This document shows positions 1-8,080 of a DNA stretch of 28,958 nucleotides, piece after piece (the first letter of the stretch is position 1; the number at the start of each line of letters is the position of its first letter). This stretch comes from Chlorobium sp. (GTDB taxonomy: Bacteria; Bacteroidota; Chlorobiia; Chlorobiales; Chlorobiaceae), in the NCBI GenBank assembly GCA_028280025.1, contig JANQMO010000064.1, forward strand, positions 1 to 28,958, given 5' to 3'. A model generated the notes under the pieces. It saw nothing but the letters and a program-made list of their open reading frames with translations, did no database searches and was not told the DNA's origin. A program made the translations under genes and the position numbers.

Positions 1-92
1 GCCCGAGCCGAGTTCCTTTGCCAGAGCATCCCCATATTCGTCGACCAAGGCCTCCATCTCCGCCCTGATTTGAGGCTCGACCACTCCCCAGC
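1..92 (-). other. Possible end of a gene cut by the insertion sequence (partial, unidentified)
   Basis: On the minus strand, positions 90 to 1 read as 30 codons without a stop, with a composition typical of real protein (it includes EMEALVDEYGDALAKELGSG). The frame runs off the left edge of the window. Upstream it enters the terminal repeat of the insertion sequence and meets a TGA at 129-127, so any gene here has lost its natural 5' end. The plus strand is also open through the same bases, so the coding strand is not certain. I do not recognise the protein. The DNA right of the element (1764-1880) does not continue the frame. If it is a gene, it was probably truncated by insertion followed by deletion. 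Confidence 0.3.
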
Positions 93-115
93 TTTTTTCC
101 TGACTTCGGCCAATT
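93..115 (+). repeat. Left terminal inverted repeat of the IS
   Basis: Reading inward it is TTTTTTCCTGACTTC followed by GGCCAATT. It matches the reverse complement of 1741-1763 at 21 of 23 positions. It overlaps the last codon positions of the transposase gene (stop at 116-114). Confidence 0.7.
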
Positions 116-1643
116 AGTGCGGAAACTCAGAGATCAAAAGGTTCATAATTCCGCACCGTTCCAATTCGCTGGTATCCATACGCAATACGTGCACTTCGCC
201 AGTTCGTTCGTCACGAATCTGGGCCTCGTGAACGCGCCAAAGCTCTTGGCGGATTTTCCGTAATGATCTGCCTGTTTTGATTTCAAGGTATTTGCCCATC
301 ATCAATGCCATGAAACAGATGAGCACATGGGCCCGGATAGCCTCTTGGGTATGATGGAAGATCGGCCTGGTTCTCAGGTCTGACTTGCTCATGCGGAATG
401 CCTGTTCCACGTGCCACAGGTCGTGGTAATAGGCAATGACCTCAGTGCCGGATAGCTCTTCTTCAGGAATGTTGGTCACATAGCCCTTGATGCCCAGAAG
501 CTTTTCTGCCTTGGCCTGCAGTTCCGTATCAAAGATGAATGGCTTGTCTTTCACGCCGGATTTCTTAACGAACTTGGCTCGCCTTCCGGGCTCGTTGCGC
601 TCAAGCAGTTCAAGAGCCCGCTTAACCTGCTTGTCATATTCTCGTTTGTGTTTCTTGTATCGCGTTTCAGAGAACTCACAGATCATGGAGGCGTTCTCGA
701 CAGCGTGATCATAGTCGAAACGCCTCAAGGCCTTGTCCATACGGGGCAGGGTGCTGTCAATCTGCTCAATGAATCGGATTGAGGTATTCGACAACCGTGC
801 CCCAACGATGTAGCGATACCCTTCTTTTTCCAACTGCTGCATGTTAGCTTTCGAGAGCATGGCAGCATCGGCTACGATGACCGGTTTGATATCGCCAACC
901 CGCTCTTGGAACCGACGCAAAACGGCCAGCATGGTATGCCCCTCAAAGGTGTTGCCTTCGAATACCTCGTGCATGACAGGAAATCCTGAACGAGTGGTGA
1001 TGAGGCCAATCACGATCTGCGGCTGCTGTGGCTTGTTATCTTTTGAAAATCCCGAATGCTGGAATTCGTATTCCTTGAAAGACTCGAAGTACAGCGTCGT
1101 GACATCATAGAGCATCAGGCTGAATGGTTCTTTCAAGTCATTGCGAGCAGTCTGAATGGCCGCTGTTTCGATTTCCTCCTGATGCTTGACTATCCGGGGT
1201 AACTGTCGATAGATCGTGCGCTCAGCGTAACGAACATTGAAGTACCACTCCAGAAGTTCAAGCGTGCGCAGCTTTGAAGTGGGTTCAATGATGCGCATAA
1301 GCGCCAAATCAAGATAGAGTTCCGGCAAGTCACGCAAGCCGCATAACCGAGCACAGCCAAGCAATGCATTGCGAGCAAAGAGATGCGTCACGCCAACGAG
1401 TTTGGCGCAGGTAAGGTCCAGCTTCGGTGTGGGTGCCGAATTTTCTGCGAACAGATTGGGCTGGCGGCAATGAGCTTCAGCGTACCTTTCAGCCTCGGCA
1501 AGTAACAGCTCGCATTCATCTTCGGTATGAGCGCTGCCAATATGCTTGATGATAGTACGCTTTTTCCTCTCATTACGCACCACCTGAACGGCGGTTGCTC
1601 CAGACGCGGTCCGTACTTTTCTGATAGTCAAGTCTCCACGCAT
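114..1643 (-). CDS. IS1634-family DDE transposase
   Basis: The 509-residue protein catalyses cut-and-paste movement of the surrounding element. The N-terminus has the usual short basic lead with VQVVRNERKKR and KHIGSA, seen in IS1634-type transposases. An RNase H-like DDE core follows. The likely acidic triad is D180 (in LMLYDVTTLYF), D259 (in VIVADAAML) and E413 (in WHVEQAFRMSKSDL, the counterpart of the IS4-group YREK motif). The long insert between the second D and the E is normal for this group. The frame is intact, so the enzyme may be active. The start at 1643 fits the family length; no clear ribosome binding site precedes it. The stop codon falls inside the left terminal repeat. Family assignment is from recalled motifs. 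Confidence 0.85.
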   Translation of the reverse strand: MRGDLTIRKVRTASGATAVQVVRNERKKRTIIKHIGSAHTEDECELLLAEAERYAEAHCRQPNLFAENSAPTPKLDLTCAKLVGVTHLFARNALLGCARLCGLRDLPELYLDLALMRIIEPTSKLRTLELLEWYFNVRYAERTIYRQLPRIVKHQEEIETAAIQTARNDLKEPFSLMLYDVTTLYFESFKEYEFQHSGFSKDNKPQQPQIVIGLITTRSGFPVMHEVFEGNTFEGHTMLAVLRRFQERVGDIKPVIVADAAMLSKANMQQLEKEGYRYIVGARLSNTSIRFIEQIDSTLPRMDKALRRFDYDHAVENASMICEFSETRYKKHKREYDKQVKRALELLERNEPGRRAKFVKKSGVKDKPFIFDTELQAKAEKLLGIKGYVTNIPEEELSGTEVIAYYHDLWHVEQAFRMSKSDLRTRPIFHHTQEAIRAHVLICFMALMMGKYLEIKTGRSLRKIRQELWRVHEAQIRDERTGEVHVLRMDTSELERCGIMNLLISEFPH

Positions 1644-1740
1644 GGAGAAAAGATATCATTAGTGCGGAAACTGAGGAATGAAAAAAAGTTAACTAAAGAA
1701 ATTACAAAGAGTTATCTTTACTGAACCGGAAATCAGCAAA

Positions 1741-1763
1741 AAGTGGCAGAAGTCAGGAAAAAA
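1741..1763 (-). repeat. Right terminal inverted repeat of the IS
   Basis: Reverse complement of the left end with two mismatches. About 97 bp of AT-rich DNA separate it from the transposase start codon; this stretch should hold the transposase promoter, but I see no convincing -35/-10 pair. Confidence 0.7.
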
Positions 1764-1880
1764 TGCGGCTCTTTATCAGTTTTCAAGCTCACCTGACAGA
1801 TGATGGATAATCTCTATACAAACACAGTATAATAGGTAGTATCTAAAGGACTTACTATAATGGAGCATTTGTTGAAACGC

Positions 1881-2579
1881 TCAGTTTAGGTCCATGTTTT
1901 TGCTGATGATGCCGTAGGTGTTCTCCTGTATTTCCTGTGCGCTCTTCCCTTTGGTATCAATAGGCTCTCCGATGACAAGTTTTACGGTGGCTTTGCGGAT
2001 CGTAAGACTTTTTTTCGGTGTTATACGGCTGCTGCCGATGATCGTTACCGGGAGAATCGGTGCGTGGCCTTTCTGGGCAATCATGAATGCGCCGCGCTTA
2101 AACGGCTGCAGGTTTCCTGTTTCGGATCGGGTTCCTTCAGGGAAAATATGGACCGAACGGCCGCTTTTGAGCATTTCGGCAGCTGAGAGAAGGCTTTTAA
2201 GCGCTTCCTTGCTTTGACCTCTTTTGATCATGATATAACCGGCCTGCTTGATAACCCTGCCGAATAAAGGAATTTTTCCAAGTTCTTCTTTTGCAACAAA
2301 GCGCATGTTGAGCTGTATGGAGCCGAGTATGAGGGGGATATCGGCCATTCCTGCATGATTGCTGACAATGAGGTAGTTCTGCCGGCGATCGTAGAGATGC
2401 TCTCCGATAACGTCAACGGTTATGCCCATAAGCTTCGAACAGAAACGGCCCCACCACGAAGCCATGCGGTAAAAGCGGTCGCCGCTCGGGTCGAAAGCAT
2501 TCACCGGCAGTGCAAAGAGCAGGCCGAAAAACATGACCGGCAGTACAACCAGAAAAAACAGAAGTGTCCGGAACGTCAT
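1881..2579 (-). CDS. plsC: 1-acyl-sn-glycerol-3-phosphate acyltransferase (PlsC family)
   Basis: This 232-residue membrane enzyme probably transfers an acyl chain to lysophosphatidic acid to make phosphatidic acid, the precursor of membrane phospholipids. Residues 5-27 form a hydrophobic membrane segment. The four acyltransferase blocks are present in order: NHAGMAD with catalytic H75 and D80, the GYIMIKRG strand near 114-121, the phosphate-binding FPEGTR at 146-151, and LPVTIIGS further on. Length is normal for the family. It lies downstream of thrC on the same strand but 216 bp away, behind a repeat structure, so co-transcription is doubtful. The start at 2579 gives the complete membrane segment; no good Shine-Dalgarno precedes it. 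Other lysophospholipid acyltransferases share these motifs, so exact acceptor specificity is inferred. Confidence 0.85.
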   Translation of the reverse strand: MTFRTLLFFLVVLPVMFFGLLFALPVNAFDPSGDRFYRMASWWGRFCSKLMGITVDVIGEHLYDRRQNYLIVSNHAGMADIPLILGSIQLNMRFVAKEELGKIPLFGRVIKQAGYIMIKRGQSKEALKSLLSAAEMLKSGRSVHIFPEGTRSETGNLQPFKRGAFMIAQKGHAPILPVTIIGSSRITPKKSLTIRKATVKLVIGEPIDTKGKSAQEIQENTYGIISKNMDLN

Positions 2580-2590
2580 GGAAGAAGTCT

Positions 2591-2625
2591 GTTGAATTGT
2601 TGAGGTGTTGAACTGTTGAGTTGTT
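2591..2625 (+). repeat. Array of 8-bp units (GTTGANNT), left arm of an inverted pair
   Basis: GTTGA recurs at exact 8-bp steps (2591, 2599, 2607, 2615). Bases 2596-2625 are the reverse complement of 2759-2788 at 28 of 30 positions. The array ends just ahead of the plsC start codon at 2579. See the right arm at 2757-2788. Confidence 0.75.
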
Positions 2626-2756
2626 TATTTCGCCTGGCAGGCAATTCATTCTCCGGCAGCATCCTGCCTTTTGCATTCGTTTCCCGGTGCAGCGACATAA
2701 AGAAACCGTTTTCGTTTTGAGCAGCAGAAGATGGATAAGTGCTGATCCGAAACACT

Positions 2757-2788
2757 TCAACAACTCAACAGATCAACACTTCAACAAT
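2757..2788 (-). repeat. Array of 8-bp units, right arm of an inverted pair
   Basis: TCAAC, the complement of GTTGA, recurs at exact 8-bp steps (2757, 2765, 2773, 2781). It begins 7 bases past the thrC stop codon on the minus strand. With the left arm at 2591-2625 it encloses about 130 bp and could fold thrC-plsC mRNA into a 30-bp stem with a large loop. No T-run follows, so it is not a standard terminator. Confidence 0.75.
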
Positions 2789-2795
2789 CTTCGGG

Positions 2796-4106
2796 TCACA
2801 GTTTCGACAGGTAATCGGCGAAATCGCGGTAGTCGCAGCTCATCGGCACGGATACTTTTTTCCTGTCGAGAACGTCCTGCAGCCTGTCGGGGATTGTTAT
2901 TTCCATGTCGAGCGCTTCCCTGATCGATTCGAGGAACTTGGCAGGGTGAGCGGTCGATATGACGACTGAAGGGTGCCGGGGCGTTTGGTGTTCTTCATTG
3001 AACCGCTCCATCGCCCGGAATCCTACCGCTGTATGCGGATCGGCAATGTAGCCGAAACGGTCATAGACAGAGCGTATCGTGTCCAGGGTTTCCTGGTTGG
3101 AGACCGAACAGCCGGTTATGTCAGCAGCCATGGCGCGGTGATCTTCGTTGTAGAAATGTTTCAGCCTGGCAAAATTGCTCGGATTACCGACATCCATTGC
3201 CGTCGAGAGCGTTGCAACCGTAGGACGGGGTTCGTACCGGCCTTCTTCAAGGTAACGGGTGACACTGTCGTTGGCGTTCGAGCCGGCCACGAAATGCTCG
3301 ATGGGAAAGCCCATCATTTTTGCCACGACTCCGCCGGTCAGGTTGCCGTAGTTGCCGCTGGGCACGGAAAAGACGGCTTTGTTTCCCGGATGACGCAGGG
3401 CGATATGGAGCGCACCCCAGGCGTAATAGAACGTTTGCGGGATGAGGCGCGATATATTGATCGAGTTTGCCGAAGTCAGGGACAGCCGCTGTTTCAGTTC
3501 CCCGTCCATGAACGCCTGCTTGACAAGGCGCTGACAGTCGTCAAAATCACCCGATATCTCGAGAGCCGTGACGTTGCCTCCGACAGTGGTAAGCTGCTGT
3601 TCCTGGAGCCTGCTTACTTTTCCTGACGGATAGAGCAGTATCACCCGCGTATTGGGAACGCCTTTGAATCCGTAGGCGACAGCGCTGCCGGTGTCGCCGG
3701 ATGTCGCGACGAGAATGGTGATAAGCTTCTGGTCTTCCTTTGCGAAATAGCCGGTCAGGTGAGCAAGAAAGCGTGCGCCGTAGTCTTTGAACGCCAGTGT
3801 CGGACCATGGAACAGCTCTTCGACAAAGATGTTTTTTTTCAGTTCGATCAACGGGGTCTTGAATGTGAAACAGCTCTCGATGATCTCCCAGAGGCTGCTG
3901 TCCGGAATTTCTCCGTCACTGAACTTTTTTGCTATGGCAAAAGCGATATCATTGAACGGCGCTTCCCTGAGGAGCTCTATTTCTTCTGAAGAAAGTCGTG
4001 GTACGGCGGAGGGGACATAGAGTCCCCCGTCGGAAGCAAGGCCTTCGAGCGTTGCTTTTTTCAGCGATACTGGGGTTGACTGTTTGTTCGTGCTGTAAAA
4101 GATCAT
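2796..4106 (-). CDS. thrC: Threonine synthase
   Basis: This 436-residue PLP enzyme converts O-phosphohomoserine and water to threonine and phosphate, the last step of threonine synthesis, in the cytoplasm. The PLP-binding lysine is K107 in HGPTLAFKDYG, and the N-terminal lead (YSTN, ATLEGLASDGGLYVP) is typical of this enzyme. The SGDTGSAVAYGF loop and NSINISRLIPQ segment are also typical. The frame is open upstream to 4187, but the ATG at 4104-4106 (MIFYSTNK) is preferred: the extra residues look unrelated, and a longer form would overlap thrB. It follows thrB by 34 bp on the same strand, consistent with a thrBC transcript. No strong ribosome binding site is visible. Confidence 0.95.
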   Translation of the reverse strand: MIFYSTNKQSTPVSLKKATLEGLASDGGLYVPSAVPRLSSEEIELLREAPFNDIAFAIAKKFSDGEIPDSSLWEIIESCFTFKTPLIELKKNIFVEELFHGPTLAFKDYGARFLAHLTGYFAKEDQKLITILVATSGDTGSAVAYGFKGVPNTRVILLYPSGKVSRLQEQQLTTVGGNVTALEISGDFDDCQRLVKQAFMDGELKQRLSLTSANSINISRLIPQTFYYAWGALHIALRHPGNKAVFSVPSGNYGNLTGGVVAKMMGFPIEHFVAGSNANDSVTRYLEEGRYEPRPTVATLSTAMDVGNPSNFARLKHFYNEDHRAMAADITGCSVSNQETLDTIRSVYDRFGYIADPHTAVGFRAMERFNEEHQTPRHPSVVISTAHPAKFLESIREALDMEITIPDRLQDVLDRKKVSVPMSCDYRDFADYLSKL

Positions 4107-4140
4107 GAGTATGTGGCAGCCGGAATTGTTCGACTCTTGT

Positions 4141-5103
4141 TCATATGATTTTTGCGCCTTCCCTGCAGACCGGAGTGATCCAGACATCGGATCGCAGTTT
4201 TTCAGGAATACGGAGAAACGCGTCTTTCATGGAACTGCCTACCTGTTCGGCAGTTTCGGGCGACGAGGAAAATGCAAAGACAGACGGGCCGGAACCGGCG
4301 ATGCTGCAGCCCAGCGCGCCGGCTTCGAGCGCAGCCTGTTTGACGGTGTAAAATCCCGGAATGAGCGGAGCGCGTTTGGGTTCTGCTATCACGTCAACGA
4401 GAGAGCGCCCGATCAGTTCGTAGTCGGAGGTGAGCAGTCCGGAAACAAGCGCGCCGACGTTTCCCCACTGCTTGGTTGCCGTTTTCAGGCTGACCGACCG
4501 GGGAAGAACCGAACGTGCATAGGCTGTTCTTACCTCGATGTGAGGGTGGGCCAGTGTGCAGAAAAGGTTGTCGGGAGGCGGGATCGTTACAAGGTCCAGG
4601 GGGCTGTAGCTGCGGATAAGCACAAAATTGCCGAGCATGGCAGGGGCCGCGTTATCTGCATGCGCAGAGCCGCAGGCGACACGTTCACCCTCGATGGCGA
4701 AGTGAACCAGTTCCATCTTGCTGCAGGGCCTCTGCATCAGTTCGTTGGCGGCGATCAGCGCTGCAGCCGCACTTGCCGCACTACTGCCCATACCGCTGCT
4801 GAGCGGCAGGTTTTTTTTCAGCTGAAGCTCTATATGGCCTTCGAAACCGATTCCCTTCTGTGTCCTGATATATTCGAGAAATTTAAGGACGACAAAGCTC
4901 GCAGTGTTTTTCCTGGCATCTCTCGGCAACGCATCGCCGTCACCCTCGATCGAGGTTATCGATACCGGAAGTTCTTCGGATCTGTCCGTTCTGTGGGTTA
5001 GTATAACCTCATCGCCCGGTTCGGTTATTGCAAAACCGAGGACGTCAAAACCGCAGGCTACATTGCCGATGGTTGCCGAAGCAAATCCTGTGACAGTTTT
5101 CAT
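4141..5103 (-). CDS. thrB: Homoserine kinase
   Basis: This 320-residue GHMP-family kinase phosphorylates homoserine with ATP, the step before threonine synthase. The GHMP ATP-binding loop LPLSSGMGSSAA lies at residues 99-110. The N-terminal ATIGNVACGFDVLGFAI and the C-terminal GCSIAGSGPSVFAF (GHMP motif 3) are both intact. The frame is open to 5181, but family members begin close to MKTVTGFASATIGN, so the ATG at 5103 is chosen. It is the first gene of a thrB-thrC pair and is divergent from atpA. The 296-bp gap to atpA must hold both promoters. Confidence 0.93.
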   Translation of the reverse strand: MKTVTGFASATIGNVACGFDVLGFAITEPGDEVILTHRTDRSEELPVSITSIEGDGDALPRDARKNTASFVVLKFLEYIRTQKGIGFEGHIELQLKKNLPLSSGMGSSAASAAAALIAANELMQRPCSKMELVHFAIEGERVACGSAHADNAAPAMLGNFVLIRSYSPLDLVTIPPPDNLFCTLAHPHIEVRTAYARSVLPRSVSLKTATKQWGNVGALVSGLLTSDYELIGRSLVDVIAEPKRAPLIPGFYTVKQAALEAGALGCSIAGSGPSVFAFSSSPETAEQVGSSMKDAFLRIPEKLRSDVWITPVCREGAKII

Positions 5104-5333
5104 GTGAGAGTACGGTTGCGGCATCCCTTTTTCATACCTGTGACAGGGCGGTCGGAAGTGAGTATGTACCAAGGTTGACAACCCATTTGTCTATCGTGTA
5201 TGGCATTGCCGGGAACGCCGCGTGCAAGCCGGAATAGTTGAATATTCGTGCTGATCGGGTTTGAAATACTGACAGCTTTTCCTTAAATTCACACTTCAAG
5301 GTTTTTTGGTCAGGAATCGGTGCCGGAGTCAGT

Positions 5334-5351
5334 TTTTACGAGACCGTAAAA
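5334..5351 (+). promoter_or_regulatory. Perfect hairpin upstream of atpA
   Basis: TTTTACG, a four-base AGAC loop and CGTAAAA form a perfect 7-bp inverted repeat. It lies in the 296-bp gap between divergent thrB and atpA, 48 bp before the atpA start. It could be an operator or a 5'-leader hairpin. It is not a good terminator: the stem is AT-rich and no T-run follows. Function is unknown. I see nothing else firm in the gap. Confidence 0.35.
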
Positions 5352-5399
5352 TAAATAAACTTTCTCCATACTTAACAAATAACTAAGCTTAATTACAAT

Positions 5400-6980
5400 A
5401 TGTCTACAACAGTCAGACCTGATGAGGTTTCAGCCATTCTTCGCAAGCATCTGGCAGGGTTTGAGTCGGAAGCCGATGTCTATGATGTCGGTACTGTGCT
5501 CCAGGTGGGCGATGGTATTGCACGTATCTATGGATTGTCAAAAGTGGCCGCCGGTGAGCTTCTCGAGTTTCCCGATAATGTCATGGGGATGGCACTGAAC
5601 CTTGAAGAAGATAACGTCGGTGCCGTTTTGTTCGGCGAGTCTGACATAGTCAAGGAAGGGGATACGGTCAAGCGTACCGGCATTCTCGCTTCGATCCCTG
5701 TGGGAGAGGCAATGCTCGGCAGGGTCATCAATCCTCTGGGTGAGCCGATTGACGGTAAAGGTCCTATCGAGACAACAATGCGCCTGCCCCTGGAACGGAA
5801 AGCTCCCGGAGTTATTTTCCGTAAATCCGTTCACGAGCCGCTTCAGACCGGTCTGAAGGCGATCGACTCGATGATCCCGATCGGACGAGGCCAGCGTGAG
5901 CTGATTATCGGTGACCGCCAGACAGGCAAGACTGCTGTAGCGCTCGATACCATTATCAATCAGAAAGGCAAGGACGTTTACTGTATCTATGTCGCCTGCG
6001 GGCAGAAAGGATCGACAATCGCGCAGGTTGTCAATACGCTTGAGCAGTACGGTGCCATGGAGTATACGACGGTCATTGCATCGTCGGCATCGGACCCTGC
6101 TCCGATGCAGTTTATCGCTCCTTACGCGGGAGCAGCCATCGGGGAGTATTTCCGCGACACAGGCCGTCACGCTCTTGTTATCTATGATGATCTTTCCAAA
6201 CAGGCTGTGGCGTACCGGCAGCTTTCTCTTCTGCTTCGCCGTCCTCCGGGCCGTGAAGCGTATCCGGGCGATGTCTTTTACCTTCATTCCCGTCTTTTGG
6301 AACGTGCTGCAAAGATCACTGACGATCAGGACGTAGCGAAAGAAATGAACGATCTTCCCGAGCCGCTCAAACCGGTCGTCAAAGGCGGCGGAAGCCTGAC
6401 AGCACTGCCGGTTATCGAAACCCAGGCCGGTGACGTTTCGGCCTATATCCCGACCAATGTCATTTCCATCACCGACGGACAGATATTCCTCGAACCAAGC
6501 CTTTTCAACGCAGGTCAGAGGCCGGCTATCAACGTCGGTATCTCGGTTTCCCGAGTCGGTGGAAGCGCCCAGATCAAGGCAATGAAAAAAATTGCCGGCA
6601 CGCTTCGTCTCGATCTCGCCCAGTTCCGCGAACTCGAGGCGTTCTCGAAATTCGGTTCCGACCTTGACAAGGCAACAAAAGCACAGCTCGACCGCGGTGC
6701 ACGTCTGGTGGAAATCCTCAAGCAGGGCCAGTATGTGCCGATGCCGGTAGAAAAACAGGTCGCGATTATTTTCGTTGCCACGCAGGGCATCCTCGATGAG
6801 CTCGATATCCGGTACATCAGACAGTATGAAGAAGAGTTTCTGAGTCTTCTCGAGCACAAGCATGCCGATCTGCTTTCTTCCATTGCCGAAACCGGCCAGA
6901 TGGATCCCGATGTTTCGAGCAGGTTGAAAGAGGTTGCCGTGCAGTTTCTCGGCTCTTTCCGGCAGAAGGCAGGCGCATGA
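5400..6980 (+). CDS. atpA: F1F0 ATP synthase subunit alpha
   Basis: This 526-residue subunit forms, with beta, the catalytic hexamer of F1 on the cytoplasmic face of the membrane; it binds nucleotide at non-catalytic sites. The beta-barrel N-domain (residues about 25-95) precedes the Walker A loop GDRQTGKTA at 171-179. The PAINVGISVSRVG segment carries the arginine that reaches into the catalytic site. Length is slightly above the E. coli subunit. atpG follows after 43 bp. The rest of the ATP synthase genes are not here, so in this organism alpha and gamma are coded away from the remaining subunits. The start at 5400 matches the family; the leader has no Shine-Dalgarno sequence. Confidence 0.97.
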   Translation: MSTTVRPDEVSAILRKHLAGFESEADVYDVGTVLQVGDGIARIYGLSKVAAGELLEFPDNVMGMALNLEEDNVGAVLFGESDIVKEGDTVKRTGILASIPVGEAMLGRVINPLGEPIDGKGPIETTMRLPLERKAPGVIFRKSVHEPLQTGLKAIDSMIPIGRGQRELIIGDRQTGKTAVALDTIINQKGKDVYCIYVACGQKGSTIAQVVNTLEQYGAMEYTTVIASSASDPAPMQFIAPYAGAAIGEYFRDTGRHALVIYDDLSKQAVAYRQLSLLLRRPPGREAYPGDVFYLHSRLLERAAKITDDQDVAKEMNDLPEPLKPVVKGGGSLTALPVIETQAGDVSAYIPTNVISITDGQIFLEPSLFNAGQRPAINVGISVSRVGGSAQIKAMKKIAGTLRLDLAQFRELEAFSKFGSDLDKATKAQLDRGARLVEILKQGQYVPMPVEKQVAIIFVATQGILDELDIRYIRQYEEEFLSLLEHKHADLLSSIAETGQMDPDVSSRLKEVAVQFLGSFRQKAGA

Positions 6981-7023
6981 TCTGTTCAGCGAGTTTCAGC
7001 AATTCAACAACAAGTGACATTCC

Positions 7024-7911
7024 ATGGCAACCTTAAAGGATATACGAACACGGATTTCGAGTATCAAGTCGACGCAGCAGGTCACCAAGGCAATGAAAAT
7101 GGTGTCGGCGGCAAAGCTGCGGCGGGCACAGGATTCGGCAATACAGGCGCGCCCCTATGCGGCAAAGCTGAAAGAGATGCTCGGATCCCTTTCGACAAGG
7201 GTCGATACGTCACTCAATCCGTTGCTTTCAGGTCGTGATGACGTCAAAAACGTGCTGGTTGTACTCATTACTTCCGACAGGGGCCTTTGCGGTGCTTTCA
7301 ATGCAAATATCATCAAGCTGGCCCAGAAGATCGTCACGGAGGATTACGGCGGCCTTTACCGTGACGGCAGGGTGGAAATTGTTTGTGCCGGAGCCAAAGG
7401 CTACGATTACTTCCGTAAACGCGGTTACACCATCAGCAAAGGGTATCCGGGTATTTTCCAGAACCTGGATTTCAGTGTTGCAAGGGAGATTGCCGAATAT
7501 GCGTCGGAAAAATACCTCAACGGCGAAGCGGACAGGGTAGTCGTGGTCTATAACGAATTCAAGTCAGTGCTTGCTCCCAGGCTGATGCATGAGGTTCTGC
7601 TGCCTATATCGCCTGAAGTCGATGAAGAAAGCCAGAAAGGAAGTTCGAGCGATTACATCTACGAACCATCGCCTGCATCGATTATCGATGTCCTCGTTCC
7701 CAAACATCTCAATACCCAGATCTGGAGAATGATGCTCGAGTCGAATGCAGCGGAGCATGCGGCAAGGATGACGGCAATGGATTCGGCGACCGAGAATGCC
7801 AAGGAACTGCTCAGGCTGCTCAATATCAGCTACAACCGTGCACGTCAGGCGGCGATAACGACGGAACTCAGCGAGATTGTCGCGGGTGCCGATGCGTTAC
7901 AGGGTGAATGA
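7024..7911 (+). CDS. atpG: F1F0 ATP synthase subunit gamma
   Basis: This 295-residue protein is the rotating central stalk linking proton flow to ATP synthesis. It begins with the expected coiled-coil helix (TLKDIRTRISSIKSTQQVTK) and contains TSDRGLCGAFN. It ends with the gamma signature ITTELSEIVAGADAL, which forms the other half of the coiled coil. I see no insertion like the redox-regulatory cysteine loop of chloroplast gamma. A short acidic and serine-rich stretch (EVDEESQKGSSSD) near residue 205 looks like a surface loop. It is the second gene after atpA and is followed by a strong terminator. No clear ribosome binding site precedes the ATG. Confidence 0.96.
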   Translation: MATLKDIRTRISSIKSTQQVTKAMKMVSAAKLRRAQDSAIQARPYAAKLKEMLGSLSTRVDTSLNPLLSGRDDVKNVLVVLITSDRGLCGAFNANIIKLAQKIVTEDYGGLYRDGRVEIVCAGAKGYDYFRKRGYTISKGYPGIFQNLDFSVAREIAEYASEKYLNGEADRVVVVYNEFKSVLAPRLMHEVLLPISPEVDEESQKGSSSDYIYEPSPASIIDVLVPKHLNTQIWRMMLESNAAEHAARMTAMDSATENAKELLRLLNISYNRARQAAITTELSEIVAGADALQGE

Positions 7912-7931
7912 GTCGTTGTTTACCATATGAG

Positions 7932-7966
7932 AAAGGCGCCCCGGCACTGCGGGGCGCTTTTTTTTT
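7932..7966 (+). terminator. Rho-independent terminator of atpAG
   Basis: GCGCCCCG at 7936-7943 pairs with CGGGGCGC at 7950-7957 around a 6-base loop and is followed by nine T. The AAAG before the stem can extend pairing with the T-run. Confidence 0.93.
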
Positions 7967-7985
7967 GGCAAATTGAAGATACGGC

Positions 7986-8002
7986 AAGGGTGTTTGACCC
8001 TT
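7986..8002 (+). promoter_or_regulatory. Small hairpin upstream of thrA
   Basis: AAGGGT, a GTTTG loop and ACCCTT form a perfect 6-bp inverted repeat 78 bp before the thrA start. I see no threonine-rich leader peptide, so it is not an obvious attenuator. An operator or chance is equally possible. Confidence 0.25.
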
Positions 8003-8080
8003 TGGTGAAATGATTTGTATCTTTGACTCTTCATTTGGCCCGGAGCGGTATATATATCACATCATAAATGCAGGATGAGC

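Larger units (their letters stand above)
93..1763 (-). mobile_element. Complete IS1634-like insertion sequence
   Basis: A 1671-bp element carries one transposase gene and is bounded by imperfect 23-bp terminal inverted repeats at 93-115 and 1741-1763 (21 of 23 bases match; both begin with six T then CCTGACTTC when read inward). The transposase stop codon lies inside the left repeat. I see no convincing target-site duplication: the bases just outside the two ends differ. This suggests rearrangement after insertion, or ends that differ from mine by a few bases. The IS1634 assignment rests on the transposase sequence. An intact frame and well-matched ends suggest a recent arrival. Confidence 0.75.

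Noticed and set aside
2591..2788. CRISPR array or rho-independent terminator at the thrC-plsC gap
   Set aside because: Units are only 8 bp with no spacers, the two arms are inverted, and no T-run follows the stem.
4105..5001. A 298-codon plus-strand frame opposite thrB
   Set aside because: thrB shows all kinase motifs; the plus-strand translation looks like a shadow frame.
5538..6863. A 441-codon open frame on the minus strand inside atpA
   Set aside because: It lies fully antisense to a certain gene, has arginine/histidine/aspartate-heavy shadow composition and no recognisable domain.
7967..8080. Threonine attenuator ahead of thrA
   Set aside because: No short leader frame rich in threonine or isoleucine codons is present, and the small hairpin at 7986-8002 lacks a T-run.
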